Source of the DNA: JBBTTE01 sp038064375
GTDB lineage: Bacteria; Patescibacteriota; Saccharimonadia; Saccharimonadales; UBA4665
Reading direction: 5' to 3'
Assembly: GCA_038064375.1 (NCBI GenBank)
Contig: JBBTTF010000001.1
Span: 620,001 to 684,000, forward strand
DNA: 64,000 nucleotides
This document shows, piece after piece, positions 52,851 to 60,844 of this stretch. A program made the translations under genes and the position numbers. The notes under the pieces were generated by a model. It had not been told where the DNA came from. It ran no database searches and saw nothing but the letters and a program-made list of their open reading frames with translations. Position 1 is the first letter of the stretch, and each line of letters begins with the position of its first letter.

Positions 52851-53153
52851 ATGAAAGCTATTTGGAACGGTATCGTCATTGCTGAAGCTCCCAAAGAGGA
52901 TCTGATCTATATTGAGCGCAATTGGTACTTCCCGCCGGACAGTGTCAACAAAGATTATCTGCAAGAGAGCCCTACGCCTTACACTTGCCCTTGGAAGGGT
53001 GTTTGTCAGTACTTTAACGTTGGCAAGGATGGCGAGCTCAGCGAAGACAACGCATGGTCATATCCTGAGCCGCTACCATCAGGCATCGAGAGAGTCAGGA
53101 AGGACTTTAGTAACTACGTCGCCTTCTGGCGAGATGTTACTGTTAGCGAGTAG
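52851..53153 (+). CDS. DUF427 domain protein
   Basis: The 100-residue protein reads MKAIWNGIVIAEAPKEDLIY, then YFPPDSVNKDYLQES, TYPxCPWKG-type TPYTCPWKGVCQYFNV, and ends NYVAFWRDVTV. This matches the DUF427 (PF04248) pattern of a small beta fold with a CPWKG core. Function unknown. Longer in-frame sequence upstream overlaps smpB and is rejected because of the -10 at 52839. Confidence 0.85.
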   Translation: MKAIWNGIVIAEAPKEDLIYIERNWYFPPDSVNKDYLQESPTPYTCPWKGVCQYFNVGKDGELSEDNAWSYPEPLPSGIERVRKDFSNYVAFWRDVTVSE

Positions 53154-53179
53154 GCCGCGTTCTTTGCGGGCTTAACTTC

Positions 53180-53208
53180 TTGCTTGGGAACACCGTATCC
53201 GCTATAAT
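53180..53208 (+). promoter_or_regulatory. tRNA-Asn promoter
   Basis: TTGCTT (53180-53185) and TATAAT (53203-53208) are 17 nt apart, 22 nt upstream of the tRNA. Confidence 0.7.
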
Positions 53209-53230
53209 CGGCGGAGTTAATCACATATAT

Positions 53231-53305
53231 TCCGGGGTAGCTCAGCGGTAGAGCGGGGCGCTGTTAACGCCTAGGTCGCTGGTTCGAATCCAGTCCCCGG
53301 AGCCA
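53231..53305 (+). tRNA. tRNA-Asn (GTT)
   Basis: The 75-nt gene folds as a cloverleaf: acceptor arms TCCGGGG and CCCCGGA, D arm with GCTCAGCGGTAGAGC, anticodon loop CTGTTAA with GTT, and TTCGAAT T loop. The 3' CCA is encoded. Confidence 0.96.
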
Positions 53306-53321
53306 AGCATAAACACTATAC

Positions 53322-53344
53322 AAATACCACATTTTGTGGTATTT
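53322..53344 (+). promoter_or_regulatory. Palindromic promoter/operator element, copy 1
   Basis: Perfect 10-bp arms AAATACCACA and TGTGGTATTT with a 3-nt spacer. The second arm contains an extended -10 (TG-G-TATTTT) whose hexamer ends 6 nt before the ATG at 53352. Two similar elements precede the genes at 54644 and 55231. Confidence 0.75.
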
Positions 53345-53351
53345 TATATTT

Positions 53352-53789
53352 ATGAGCGAACTGATACGGACAGTACCATATTCATTTAGAGATGTGGTTC
53401 ACCACAACTTCAAAGACGCGTTGAGATATTCTGGTGGTGCTGAGGGCTTTTCAACTCTTACTCTTATCAATCCAGACAGAGAAGACGGCCCGCCGGTTTC
53501 AGCCATACTACCGAGTGATTGCAATGAAGAATCACGACTTATGCTACAGCAACTTTACGCAACCATGGGTATTGACCCCTCGGCCGCAACCCAAGAAGAG
53601 ACAGGGTCAAAAGGTGATGATCGTTCGCTTATTGGCTATGAGCGTATTGTCTACCATGTTTCGCCTATCTATGGTGTCAAGTTTACTGAAATCTACAGAT
53701 TAGATGGTGAGATAGAAAGTTTTCGTGTATGGGCAGAGCCGAATTCTACTTCAGGGGACTACCCAATGACATCGCCACGCAACAATTGA
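53352..53789 (+). CDS. Unknown protein of the palindrome-controlled group (1)
   Basis: The 145-residue soluble protein (MSELIRTVPYSFRDVV) has no known motif; it includes GYERIVYHVSPIYGVKFTEI and looks alpha/beta. I start at 53352, since the palindromic promoter covers the longer frame. It follows tRNA-Asn by 46 nt and has its own terminator. It shares only the promoter element, not visible sequence, with the genes at 54644 and 55231. Confidence 0.6.
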   Translation: MSELIRTVPYSFRDVVHHNFKDALRYSGGAEGFSTLTLINPDREDGPPVSAILPSDCNEESRLMLQQLYATMGIDPSAATQEETGSKGDDRSLIGYERIVYHVSPIYGVKFTEIYRLDGEIESFRVWAEPNSTSGDYPMTSPRNN

Positions 53790-53850
53790 CCTGAGTTGCC
53801 TCGAAGCTTCGAAGCTCGTCTACAAGAGAGAGCCAAGCCGTACTAGATGA

Positions 53851-53884
53851 AGTCAGAACTGTGAAAATGGTTCTGACTTTTTAT
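53851..53884 (+). terminator. Rho-independent terminator
   Basis: Perfect 9-bp arms AGTCAGAAC and GTTCTGACT with a 10-nt loop and a T tract. It ends the gene finishing at 53789. Confidence 0.9.
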
Positions 53885-53918
53885 ATACCCAGAATAGAAT
53901 TGAAACCCACCTAGTTGT

Positions 53919-54521
53919 TTAGGCGTATTCTGGTCGACTGAGCGGTTTATAGACAAGTAAATTGATACCCTTTGGGAATGTCCGTGATTCTACTAACTCT
54001 AGACCTATATCGATACCATTCTCTGGGAAAAGACGCTTTCCTTCGCCGACGATGACAGGGCACACAAGTAGATACAGTTCATCTACAAGTTCTTGTTGGA
54101 GTAACCACTGTACTAGAGTAACGCTGCCGTGCACTTGTAGCTCACCCCCTTGCTTTGATTTCAGCTCTCGTATTTGCTTGGCGACATCGCCCGAAACTAG
54201 AGTACTGCTTTGCCATTGTGGGTCAAACTTAGAATCTGACACCACATATTTTGGCTTAGTATTAAGTGCGTCTACGATTGGGTTGTCCATATCTGTTCGA
54301 ACTTTACCCCAGTACTCTGCGAAAAACTCGTAAGTTCGTCGGCCAAACATAAAAGCCTCAGCCCTCTGATAAAACTGATTTACATATTCCATGGACTCTT
54401 CGTCAAAGTGTGGCAGAGCCCATCCACCACGTGTCATTCCTGGATCTAATTCCTCGTTGTTGCCGCCGTTAGCCTGAACCACACCGTCAACTGAGATATG
54501 CAGATTTACTACTAGTTTCAT
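53919..54521 (-). CDS. Dihydrofolate reductase-like protein, RibD_C family
   Basis: The 200-residue protein has MKLVVNLHISVDGVVQANGG at the N-terminus, FMFGRRTYEFFAEYWG, and the late VHGSVTLVQWLLQQELVDEL and CPVIVGEGKRLF. This pattern is the YyaP/RibD C-terminal reductase group, NADPH-dependent enzymes of mostly unknown substrate. The ATG at 54521 has AAGGA upstream; a TTG 6 nt further up is less likely. It lies inside the group of palindrome-controlled genes but on the other strand. Confidence 0.88.
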   Translation of the reverse strand: MKLVVNLHISVDGVVQANGGNNEELDPGMTRGGWALPHFDEESMEYVNQFYQRAEAFMFGRRTYEFFAEYWGKVRTDMDNPIVDALNTKPKYVVSDSKFDPQWQSSTLVSGDVAKQIRELKSKQGGELQVHGSVTLVQWLLQQELVDELYLLVCPVIVGEGKRLFPENGIDIGLELVESRTFPKGINLLVYKPLSRPEYA

Positions 54522-54612
54522 ACTCAATCCTTACTTTTAAATTTTAGCACGTTCTAAATCTCGCTTGATAACGGTTATGACTTGCTCTATCGTTGTGAGC
54601 CAAGCTATTTAC

Positions 54613-54635
54613 AAATGCCACTGTTTGTGATATTT
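54613..54635 (+). promoter_or_regulatory. Palindromic promoter/operator element, copy 2
   Basis: Arms AAATGCCACT and TGTGATATTT with a 3-nt spacer; less perfect than copy 1 (one wobble and two mismatches). An extended -10 (TG-A-TATTTT) ends 7 nt before the ATG at 54644. Confidence 0.65.
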
Positions 54636-54643
54636 TTAGTTTT

Positions 54644-55132
54644 ATGAGTGATGCTGAATGGCTTGAGAGAGCTGAACCAACCAGAGTAGCTGTCGATGAA
54701 TTTCAATTTAGATTGAAGGCGACTAAAACTGAATTACGGCAGATGAACGCTGACACCCACGGCGGCGACTGTTTGGCCAATCAAATTGCCAGCGGCGAGA
54801 GTATTTCTTCTGGGTCAACCTCTTATGGAGGCGAGCGAATTAATGAAGACGGTACAGCCGAACGATTAGTTGGTTGTAGAGTATGTGGAGCGATGTGCAC
54901 AATTACGTATAGTACAGACCTACACAGCGCTGTTGTAGAAGATAAGCCATACGATGCTATCAATGTTGCCGAGGCACCGCAACCTAATCCATGGATGGAA
55001 CTTGGTACTTTTGACGACTGCAAAGCAGGAAAAGTAGAAGTACCGGCTGATGCATCGGCCCTTACTGAACCTGTTAACTTGAACCAAGAACAGCGACAGA
55101 TAGTCAAGATATTCAGCGGAGCTGCAGACTAG
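54644..55132 (+). CDS. Unknown protein of the palindrome-controlled group (2)
   Basis: The 162-residue soluble protein has one CxxC pair in LVGCRVCGAMCTITYSTD and a second Cys region (FDDCKAG), suggesting metal binding. The N-terminus is helical and charged (MSDAEWLERAEPTRVAVDEF). No family recognised. The transcript should be leaderless. Confidence 0.6.
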   Translation: MSDAEWLERAEPTRVAVDEFQFRLKATKTELRQMNADTHGGDCLANQIASGESISSGSTSYGGERINEDGTAERLVGCRVCGAMCTITYSTDLHSAVVEDKPYDAINVAEAPQPNPWMELGTFDDCKAGKVEVPADASALTEPVNLNQEQRQIVKIFSGAAD

Positions 55133-55200
55133 GTCACTACCTGTTCAATCAGCGTTAACAAAGTTGCGAATCTCGTCAACAAGGGGAGCCGAGCCTTGTA

Positions 55201-55223
55201 AAATATCACATAATGTGGTATTT
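55201..55223 (+). promoter_or_regulatory. Palindromic promoter/operator element, copy 3
   Basis: Arms AAATATCACA and TGTGGTATTT with a 3-nt spacer and one wobble pair. An extended -10 (TG-G-TATTTT) ends 6 nt before the ATG at 55231. Confidence 0.7.
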
Positions 55224-55230
55224 TTGTTTT

Positions 55231-55710
55231 ATGAATGAAGTGGTTGCGCCTGAGAACGCAATATCACCAGAACAAAGCCAGATAGCGAATCTTACTAAAC
55301 TAGCTATTGGCATACTAGATGAACACAAAGCCGTATTCGCAATCTCTGAAGACGGTACGCAAACAAGAGAAATCACAACACCAATTCATGGTGAATGTTC
55401 ACTTACTGAAACAATAACGCCCGAAGGTGTGCGTGGCTTTGAATACAAGCGTCCTGTTTTGGTCATAGAACTCGGTAATGCTCTAAAAACAACGGAATGG
55501 AAAGAAGGGTCATCAATAGTTGATATTACTCTTGAAACCGAGGAGAACGGCACGCGTAAGGGGTCTACTAGCGACCCGACCGAAATCAGATACCACACTC
55601 ATTTATATTTAAGCAGCAATTTCCCTCTACCAGAAGAGCCGGAACAGCCAAAAAAAGACTCAAGCAAACTTATGTCTATACTGAGTCGTTTTCGGCTAGT
55701 CCAACTGTAG
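55231..55710 (+). CDS. Unknown protein of the palindrome-controlled group (3)
   Basis: The 159-residue soluble protein (MNEVVAPENAISPEQSQIAN) has a charged beta-rich middle (FEYKRPVLVIELGNALKTTE) and a Pro/Glu linker (LPEEPEQPKK) before a short helical tail. No motif known. The start is set at 55231 by the promoter element, which overlaps the longer frame. Confidence 0.6.
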   Translation: MNEVVAPENAISPEQSQIANLTKLAIGILDEHKAVFAISEDGTQTREITTPIHGECSLTETITPEGVRGFEYKRPVLVIELGNALKTTEWKEGSSIVDITLETEENGTRKGSTSDPTEIRYHTHLYLSSNFPLPEEPEQPKKDSSKLMSILSRFRLVQL

Positions 55711-55804
55711 GCTCATACTACCTCTGTTTTCAGAGATATTTTGCCTCAACAAACAAGCTTATGCTAATATGCTGCCATAACTACAATAACAAGGGCACAT
55801 TTCT

Positions 55805-56434
55805 ATGAGACTACGGCACAACCAACAAGGATTCTCACCACTAATTATAATATTGATACTATTGCTTTTGGCGATAATTGGCTTTGCTGGCTGGAGGATT
55901 TGGAGCAAAGACACGCCTAGTAGCAGAGCAGACACTAAAACTGCCTCATCAAGTGACAAGGACGGCGCAGGCGAGGCAGCTGAGCCAGCATATGCAATGC
56001 CCGTTAGCGAAGCGTATCGAGTCGCCCTACCTGCAACTTGGGTCAGTGCTACCTGCGCCGACAATAGCGACATTTTATTTCTTGCCCCCACAACCGACAA
56101 ATTAGGTAAATGTGCAAGTGAATCCGGCGGGACTGTAGCAGTGAGTAAAAATAGCGGCGACACTAGCCACAACGAGGAATACTACACGTCAGACGATCAC
56201 TACGCCAGCGTAAATTATAGCCCTGTAACAATAGACGGCATTACCGGTAGTAAGGTAACTTACACGATTGCTACCGAGAACATAATTGGATACCCTCCCG
56301 TAGGCACCCAACAGATTATTTACTCGCTTTTTGACGGCACAAACACGTTTTCGCTATCTTACACTCGCTTCGCGGGTGAGCCAGACTTAGCAGCAGCAGT
56401 GCAGACCCTTGCTGAATCGTTTGACAAACTATAG
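55805..56434 (+). CDS. Pilin-like single-pass membrane protein
   Basis: The 209-residue protein has a type IV pilin-like start (NQQGFSPLIIILILLLLAII): short basic leader, Gly-Phe junction and a hydrophobic helix, but lacks the Glu at position 5 of mature pilins. After a Ser/Asp linker comes an extracytoplasmic domain with two Cys (SATCADN, LGKCAS) that could form a disulfide. Pseudopilin or plain anchored protein are both possible; no pilus genes lie nearby. Confidence 0.5.
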   Translation: MRLRHNQQGFSPLIIILILLLLAIIGFAGWRIWSKDTPSSRADTKTASSSDKDGAGEAAEPAYAMPVSEAYRVALPATWVSATCADNSDILFLAPTTDKLGKCASESGGTVAVSKNSGDTSHNEEYYTSDDHYASVNYSPVTIDGITGSKVTYTIATENIIGYPPVGTQQIIYSLFDGTNTFSLSYTRFAGEPDLAAAVQTLAESFDKL

Positions 56435-56478
56435 CCATACTTTTTAAATGTCCGCGGCCTGTCTGACGAGCCAAGTAT

Positions 56479-56505
56479 GAGCACTTCGTGCGAAGTGCTT
56501 TCTTG
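56479..56505 (+). terminator. Rho-independent terminator
   Basis: Self-complementary arms GCACTTCG and CGAAGTGC followed by TTTCTT, 45 nt after the pilin-like gene. Confidence 0.75.
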
Positions 56506-56584
56506 CTGTAAGATACGTTACTTACATTCATATCATTAACGCGCATACTGCCGATCAGCAACAACAAAATAGGAGCAGAACATT

Positions 56585-56977
56585 ATGGCTGATGAAATCA
56601 GGCAGACACGACAGGTGAATAGTGATGGCACCGCAAGCGTTCGCACAACTGAGGTAGCTGATAAATCAAATCACGCTGTAGGTGCATCATCGATTGCATC
56701 TAGAATTGTTTGGTTTATAGCCGGACTGATATCAATCTTGTTGGTATTCCGTTTTGCATTCATCCTTTTGGGAGCTAACACTGCTAATAGTTTTGCAAAT
56801 TTTATATACTCGGCCTCTCATCCGTTTGCATCACCATTCTTTGGTCTTTTCGATTATAAACAAGTGTACGGTGAATCGAAGTTTGAAGTATCGACGCTTG
56901 TCGCAATCATCGTGTATCTACTGATCGCTTATGGCATTGCGAAACTTCTAACGATTGCGCAGCCAAGACAAGACTAG
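56585..56977 (+). CDS. YggT family membrane protein
   Basis: The 130-residue protein has a polar N-terminus of about 35 residues, two membrane segments and the YggT pattern FAFILLGANTANSFANFIYS followed by PFASPFFGLFDYK. Members are linked to osmotic stress or cell division region functions in other bacteria; the role here is unknown. GGAG lies upstream. Confidence 0.78.
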   Translation: MADEIRQTRQVNSDGTASVRTTEVADKSNHAVGASSIASRIVWFIAGLISILLVFRFAFILLGANTANSFANFIYSASHPFASPFFGLFDYKQVYGESKFEVSTLVAIIVYLLIAYGIAKLLTIAQPRQD

Positions 56978-57019
56978 CCAAGGCACCCGCATGCTGGCGG
57001 TATTTGTAAAGATATGGGC

Positions 57020-57814
57020 TTAGACCTGTTGGGCAAAGACTACTATCCGTTGGCTAAACTCATTTGTCCCTGGAGCCACTTTGCCAGAGCAGCTCATAAT
57101 ATTTAACCCCGGGCGACTAGGATTAATTGGCGCCATTGCGGCATCCATGTCAACGCCGTTAGCTTCGTACACTTTGGTCATAACTACATGATAATTAAAT
57201 ATAGCGCCGTCGCCCCGTTTTATTTGTATCAAATCGCCTTGGCGTAACGTCTTAAGCCCATGAAACACACCTTGAGTTGTCCAGCTAGAAACATGCCCAT
57301 CTATAAACATGGCGCCTGGTTGACCGGGTTGAGCGGATTGATCATACCAAGCAGTATCATAAACATTTGCAGGAGCAGCGATTGCTCCCTCCTTGGTCAA
57401 TCCAACCGACAGAACACGAGCATTAACACCAAGCTTAGGGATGGTCAATATTCTTGGCTGGCTTGGCCCGACCGCATAGTTATTCAAAGTGTTATCACTC
57501 GGCTTATTCGTCGTGGGGGCTGCGCCGTTTGCAGATATAGCGGGCGCCGTAGGCGCTGCTCGGTTCGCCCTTGAGATTGTTGCCTCGGCTTGACGATTAG
57601 TGATCGCATTGGCCCTCCATTCCATCAGACTTATAGCAGAACCAGCTATTACTAGCCCTAGCGCAATCACTACGAGTGCCCTAGGGATAAAGTCAGACTT
57701 AAGTATATTTTTTGAGTTGGCGGCTAAAGTTTTTGCAAAATCAGCCCATAACAAACAGGCAGTATATATCGAGATAACTATGCCTATATAGCTACGGCGA
57801 TAGTCAATTATCAC
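57020..57814 (-). CDS. Class F-like sortase (1)
   Basis: The 264-residue transpeptidase has two N-terminal hydrophobic segments and a sortase beta barrel: TIPKLGVNARVLSVGLTKEG, the catalytic His in MFIDGHVSSW, Cys in NIMSCSGKV and Arg in FSQRIVVFA. It starts at a GTG with AAAGGA 6 nt upstream, located at the end of the substrate gene 9 nt before. It likely anchors the adjacent protein, which has a PPSTG motif. Confidence 0.88.
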   Translation of the reverse strand: MIIDYRRSYIGIVISIYTACLLWADFAKTLAANSKNILKSDFIPRALVVIALGLVIAGSAISLMEWRANAITNRQAEATISRANRAAPTAPAISANGAAPTTNKPSDNTLNNYAVGPSQPRILTIPKLGVNARVLSVGLTKEGAIAAPANVYDTAWYDQSAQPGQPGAMFIDGHVSSWTTQGVFHGLKTLRQGDLIQIKRGDGAIFNYHVVMTKVYEANGVDMDAAMAPINPSRPGLNIMSCSGKVAPGTNEFSQRIVVFAQQV

Positions 57815-57823
57815 AGATATCCT

Positions 57824-58573
57824 TTATTTGGCAGCTGGTCGGCGAATTCTGCGCGCCACAACATAGAGACCAGCGGCGACAGCTAGGTATGCCGCAAGAG
57901 TTTGTAGCGGATTTGCTACATCTACGCCAAATCCAGTGCTTGGTGGTACTGGGTTAGTGGCGGCAACGACAACAGGGTCAGATACTACATTTACGAAGGC
58001 ACTATTGGTATTGTTCGCCGATACTGCGTCGACAAATGGAGGGTCTTCGCATGGGCCGTCACAGTTGTTAGGAAGGTAGTCAGTAAATGCGGCTGTGTTT
58101 TCAATAACACCTGCAGCATTTGCAGTAGTGGTTATTGTTAAGGTAGCAGGCAAACTCTCGTCAATAGTAAATACCCAATCACCGGTAACATTGGAATACG
58201 TGCCAGTTGTTGCGCTTGAGTTAACATAGGTTGCGCCACTTGGCAGCAAATCACGTACTGTGACGATGCCGATTGGTGACAGCCCGCGGTCACTGTAGTC
58301 ACTAACAGTAATTGTCCAAACTATGATGTCACCGATGCGTGCCTGCAAACCTGCTGGTTGAGTGTCAGCATCAGAGGCAGGGCCACCGTTAACACTTACT
58401 TGCTTAGTTATGCCGAGGTCACACCCTTCAGAAGTGTATGAGGAGAATTCGTTATTATAATACCAACACTGCAGATCAACTGGCTCCGCATAGACACGAG
58501 AATTTGCAGCCATCGGCAGGCCTAAAGATATTGAAAAAAAGATGATAAGCGCTATTACTTTAAATGACCTCAT
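57824..58573 (-). CDS. Surface protein with DUF11-like domain and PPSTG sorting signal
   Basis: The 249-residue protein has a signal peptide, a DUF11-like adhesin domain (IGDIIVWTITVSDYSDRGL, VTVRDLLPSGATYVNSSATT), and a C-terminal sorting signal: PVPPSTGFGVDV, a hydrophobic helix (LAAYLAVAAGLYVVA) and a positive RRIRR tail. The motif PPSTG differs from LPXTG in its first residue. It has a good GGGAGGT site. The sortase gene directly follows. Confidence 0.83.
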   Translation of the reverse strand: MRSFKVIALIIFFSISLGLPMAANSRVYAEPVDLQCWYYNNEFSSYTSEGCDLGITKQVSVNGGPASDADTQPAGLQARIGDIIVWTITVSDYSDRGLSPIGIVTVRDLLPSGATYVNSSATTGTYSNVTGDWVFTIDESLPATLTITTTANAAGVIENTAAFTDYLPNNCDGPCEDPPFVDAVSANNTNSAFVNVVSDPVVVAATNPVPPSTGFGVDVANPLQTLAAYLAVAAGLYVVARRIRRPAAK

Positions 58574-58706
58574 GGTGACCTCCCGATCATAATTATGAAA
58601 TTTGAATATATATTATCAGTACTTTGCTTTTACGTCAAAGTTTTGTTATTGTACTTATGTTTACTCGGCTCGGTCAAGCCCAAGCGACACAGCGAGTTAG
58701 CGGCAT

Positions 58707-59318
58707 CTACCTCGTCACCATATCAGTAAACACTACCAATCGGTTGGAATAGCTTTGTTGTAGTTCGTTCCAGGTTCCTTCGCATGTAATGAGGTTTAGG
58801 TGTGCTTTGCCGTCACTTGAACGAAAGACGGCAGGCACAGCTCCATCTGAGCCATATACGATCGACTCACGGACCACAAAAGCAATTCTTCTGTCATTTT
58901 CGTCGACAACATAGATCTTATCGCCCTTCTGAAGGGTAGACAAGTTATCAAAAACTGCTGGTATGTTATCTCTCCAACCAAAGTGGCCATCGATAACCGC
59001 GCTGCCTTTTTCGCCCGGACGGGGTCCTTTATCGTACCAGCCCGCGCTCATAGGCGTATCTGGTGCAGCCAGCGCTCCATCGGGGGTTAAGCCTACATAG
59101 TCAAGGTTGGCACTCACATTAATTTTGGGGATTTCTAGACGCACTGGAAACCCAGGACCGAGTTTTACTTGTTTGTGAGGCCTAGCAGCAGGTGACGTCG
59201 CGCTGCTTTCGAGAAAACTCGCCAACGCGAGATGCACCAGCAAAACCAGACATAGCCCAACCAATACATAAACAACTAGCGCCAATTCTCCCTTAGGAAC
59301 TGTCGTTAGCCGTTTCAT
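58707..59318 (-). CDS. Class F-like sortase (2)
   Basis: The 203-residue sortase has one N-terminal anchor (LALVVYVLVGLCLVLLVHLA), LEIPKINVSANLDYVGLTPD, the catalytic His in AVIDGHFGWRD, Cys in LNLITCEGTW and Arg in YSNRLVVFTD. It begins 2 nt after the stop of the ice-binding protein gene with no clear ribosome site, so its translation is probably coupled. It differs clearly in sequence from sortase 1. Confidence 0.88.
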   Translation of the reverse strand: MKRLTTVPKGELALVVYVLVGLCLVLLVHLALASFLESSATSPAARPHKQVKLGPGFPVRLEIPKINVSANLDYVGLTPDGALAAPDTPMSAGWYDKGPRPGEKGSAVIDGHFGWRDNIPAVFDNLSTLQKGDKIYVVDENDRRIAFVVRESIVYGSDGAVPAVFRSSDGKAHLNLITCEGTWNELQQSYSNRLVVFTDMVTR

Positions 59319-59320
59319 GC

Positions 59321-60289
59321 CTAGTTATAGCGTGCTGTGGTACGAAATATAAACTCTGGCTGGTACCATGATGGCAAAAGCGCGCCACCCCTATCATCGG
59401 TGCCGATGCCTGCATTGGGCAGTGTTGGAACTGCGTCAGATGAGCCGCCACCTCGGCCTCCAGATGTAGAACTGCTGCCTGTAGTGGAACTTGAAGGCGA
59501 GCCAGAAGGCGTAACGCTCGCGCAGACAGGCCTCGTTATGGTGTCATTAATCAGTGTAACGTTCCCGTTGCGAGCTAATAGTCTTCCTTCTATTGTTGCC
59601 CCATTGTTGACCGTGATCGAATTCAGCGCCAGCACATTGCCCTTAAACGTCGCTGCTGAATCTATAGTAGCCGTGTCGACCCGCCAAAAAATATTGCATG
59701 CCTGCGCACCGTTGATCAGCGAAACCGTACTACCAGGCCCAACGGTCAGTCCTGTGCCTGCAGCATTCATTTCAAATATAAACACGGATGCGGGATCATC
59801 CTGTCCGTCTATCACCAAAGCTCCCGCTCCTGCGGTAATACCAAAAGTTGCTGAGTTCGAATCATAGACACCTGCAGTCACGGTTGTACCTCCAAGTTCA
59901 GTTGGCACGGTCGTAACAGGCGTTCGTCCGGCTGCGTCAATAAAAGCTGCCGTCAAGTCGTTCTTGGCTGAGGTAAGAAGAGCAGGGTTCGTAATCCTGC
60001 ACGGCAAAGGGCCTGTCGCATCAACCGAGTATATAGTGCCTGCGACTTGTGCGCACAACAAGCCTATACCTGCACCGGTTGCCGGACTGAGCCCAACATC
60101 ACCTGTAATCACTGAGGAATTGCCTGCGTCGGTAATATTAGGAGTTCCAGACAATATCACGAAAGGTGTGGCGGACTGCAGATCGACAGTTGGCTGCGCA
60201 GCGTACACATTAACAATAATCCCTCCAAAACCGAATATCACGGAAGCAACAACAATAACTGCGAATAAGTTCTTATAAAACTTCTTCAT
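59321..60289 (-). CDS. Ice-binding-like (DUF3494) secreted protein with LPNAG motif
   Basis: The 322-residue protein has a signal peptide and a DUF3494 beta-helix domain at about 30-245 (FVILSGTPNITDAGNSSVIT, DVGLSPATGAG, GRTPVTTVPTELGG, GAQACNIFWRVDTA, GNVLALNSITVNNGATIEGR). A Ser/Gly-rich linker leads to LPNAGIGTDDRGGALL, a sortase-type motif, but no hydrophobic helix or positive tail follows. I start at the ATG at 60289. DUF3494 proteins bind ice or, in other settings, act as adhesins. Confidence 0.88.
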   Translation of the reverse strand: MKKFYKNLFAVIVVASVIFGFGGIIVNVYAAQPTVDLQSATPFVILSGTPNITDAGNSSVITGDVGLSPATGAGIGLLCAQVAGTIYSVDATGPLPCRITNPALLTSAKNDLTAAFIDAAGRTPVTTVPTELGGTTVTAGVYDSNSATFGITAGAGALVIDGQDDPASVFIFEMNAAGTGLTVGPGSTVSLINGAQACNIFWRVDTATIDSAATFKGNVLALNSITVNNGATIEGRLLARNGNVTLINDTITRPVCASVTPSGSPSSSTTGSSSTSGGRGGGSSDAVPTLPNAGIGTDDRGGALLPSWYQPEFIFRTTARYN

Positions 60290-60603
60290 ATGCAAATCAC
60301 GTTAGCGATAGTCTGTAGCCTTGACCGAAAGTCAAAGTTTAGGTTGAAATTCAATCGGCGATGAAGGTGAATTAGTCGAGACTATGGCTCATACCTCTCT
60401 TACCATCTTCTCGGCGAGAATACGCCTATGTCAAAATTCCCGCAATGAAGTATCTAACAGGCAAGTGTACGTCACATGTTTTTGGTATACTAATTATGTT
60501 GATAAGCCCAGCACAACGAATAGCTCTTTGCCTCAAAGAACAACTATTCACTGGCTCACATTATTCATAGAGGCTCACTATTAGCTTAATAAGGAGTCAT
60601 CGT
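60290..60603. other. 314-nt region without a supported gene
   Basis: It holds the upstream region of the ice-binding gene and of the small membrane protein gene at 60604. A small dyad TTGAC/GTCAA lies at about 60322-60337. One 66-residue frame on the plus strand has no ribosome site or protein-like composition and is not called. Confidence 0.5.
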
Positions 60604-60762
60604 ATGTCAAAAATGACAAAAGAAGATGAAATGCGCTGGTACGAGCTGTCAAAGAAACATTGGCGTTCGTGGGGCTCATGGTTCAGCTGGGGTTCTCCCG
60701 TGGGGCTGAGCATCTTTGTGCTTGCTCTAGCAGGTGCAGCCTGGATAATCGCCCAAATTTGA
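60604..60762 (+). CDS. Small single-pass membrane protein
   Basis: The 52-residue protein (MSKMTKEDEMRWYELSKKHW) has a charged amphipathic start and one membrane helix (VGLSIFVLALAGAAWIIAQI). AAGGAG lies 8 nt before the ATG and a terminator follows. It is too short for most gene callers. No function known. Confidence 0.6.
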   Translation: MSKMTKEDEMRWYELSKKHWRSWGSWFSWGSPVGLSIFVLALAGAAWIIAQI

Positions 60763-60780
60763 GGCGACCAGCAGCAAGAA

Positions 60781-60810
60781 ACAGAGCGCAGGAATGCGCT
60801 CTGTTTTCGT
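60781..60810 (+). terminator. Rho-independent terminator
   Basis: Perfect 9-bp arms ACAGAGCGC and GCGCTCTGT with a 6-nt loop and TTTTCGTT. It follows the small membrane protein gene; the minus-strand side also has a few Ts. Confidence 0.88.
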
Positions 60811-60844
60811 TCTAGACCATGATACTTCTAAGCCAGTAGTCGCG

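Noticed and set aside
53231..56500. Integrative element at tRNA-Asn
   Set aside because: No integrase and no second copy of the tRNA 3' end was seen by eye in the window, so I keep only a remark in the palindrome finding.
60384..60584. 66-codon frame on the plus strand between the ice-binding and small membrane protein genes
   Set aside because: No ribosome site, no promoter at leaderless spacing and no protein-like pattern.
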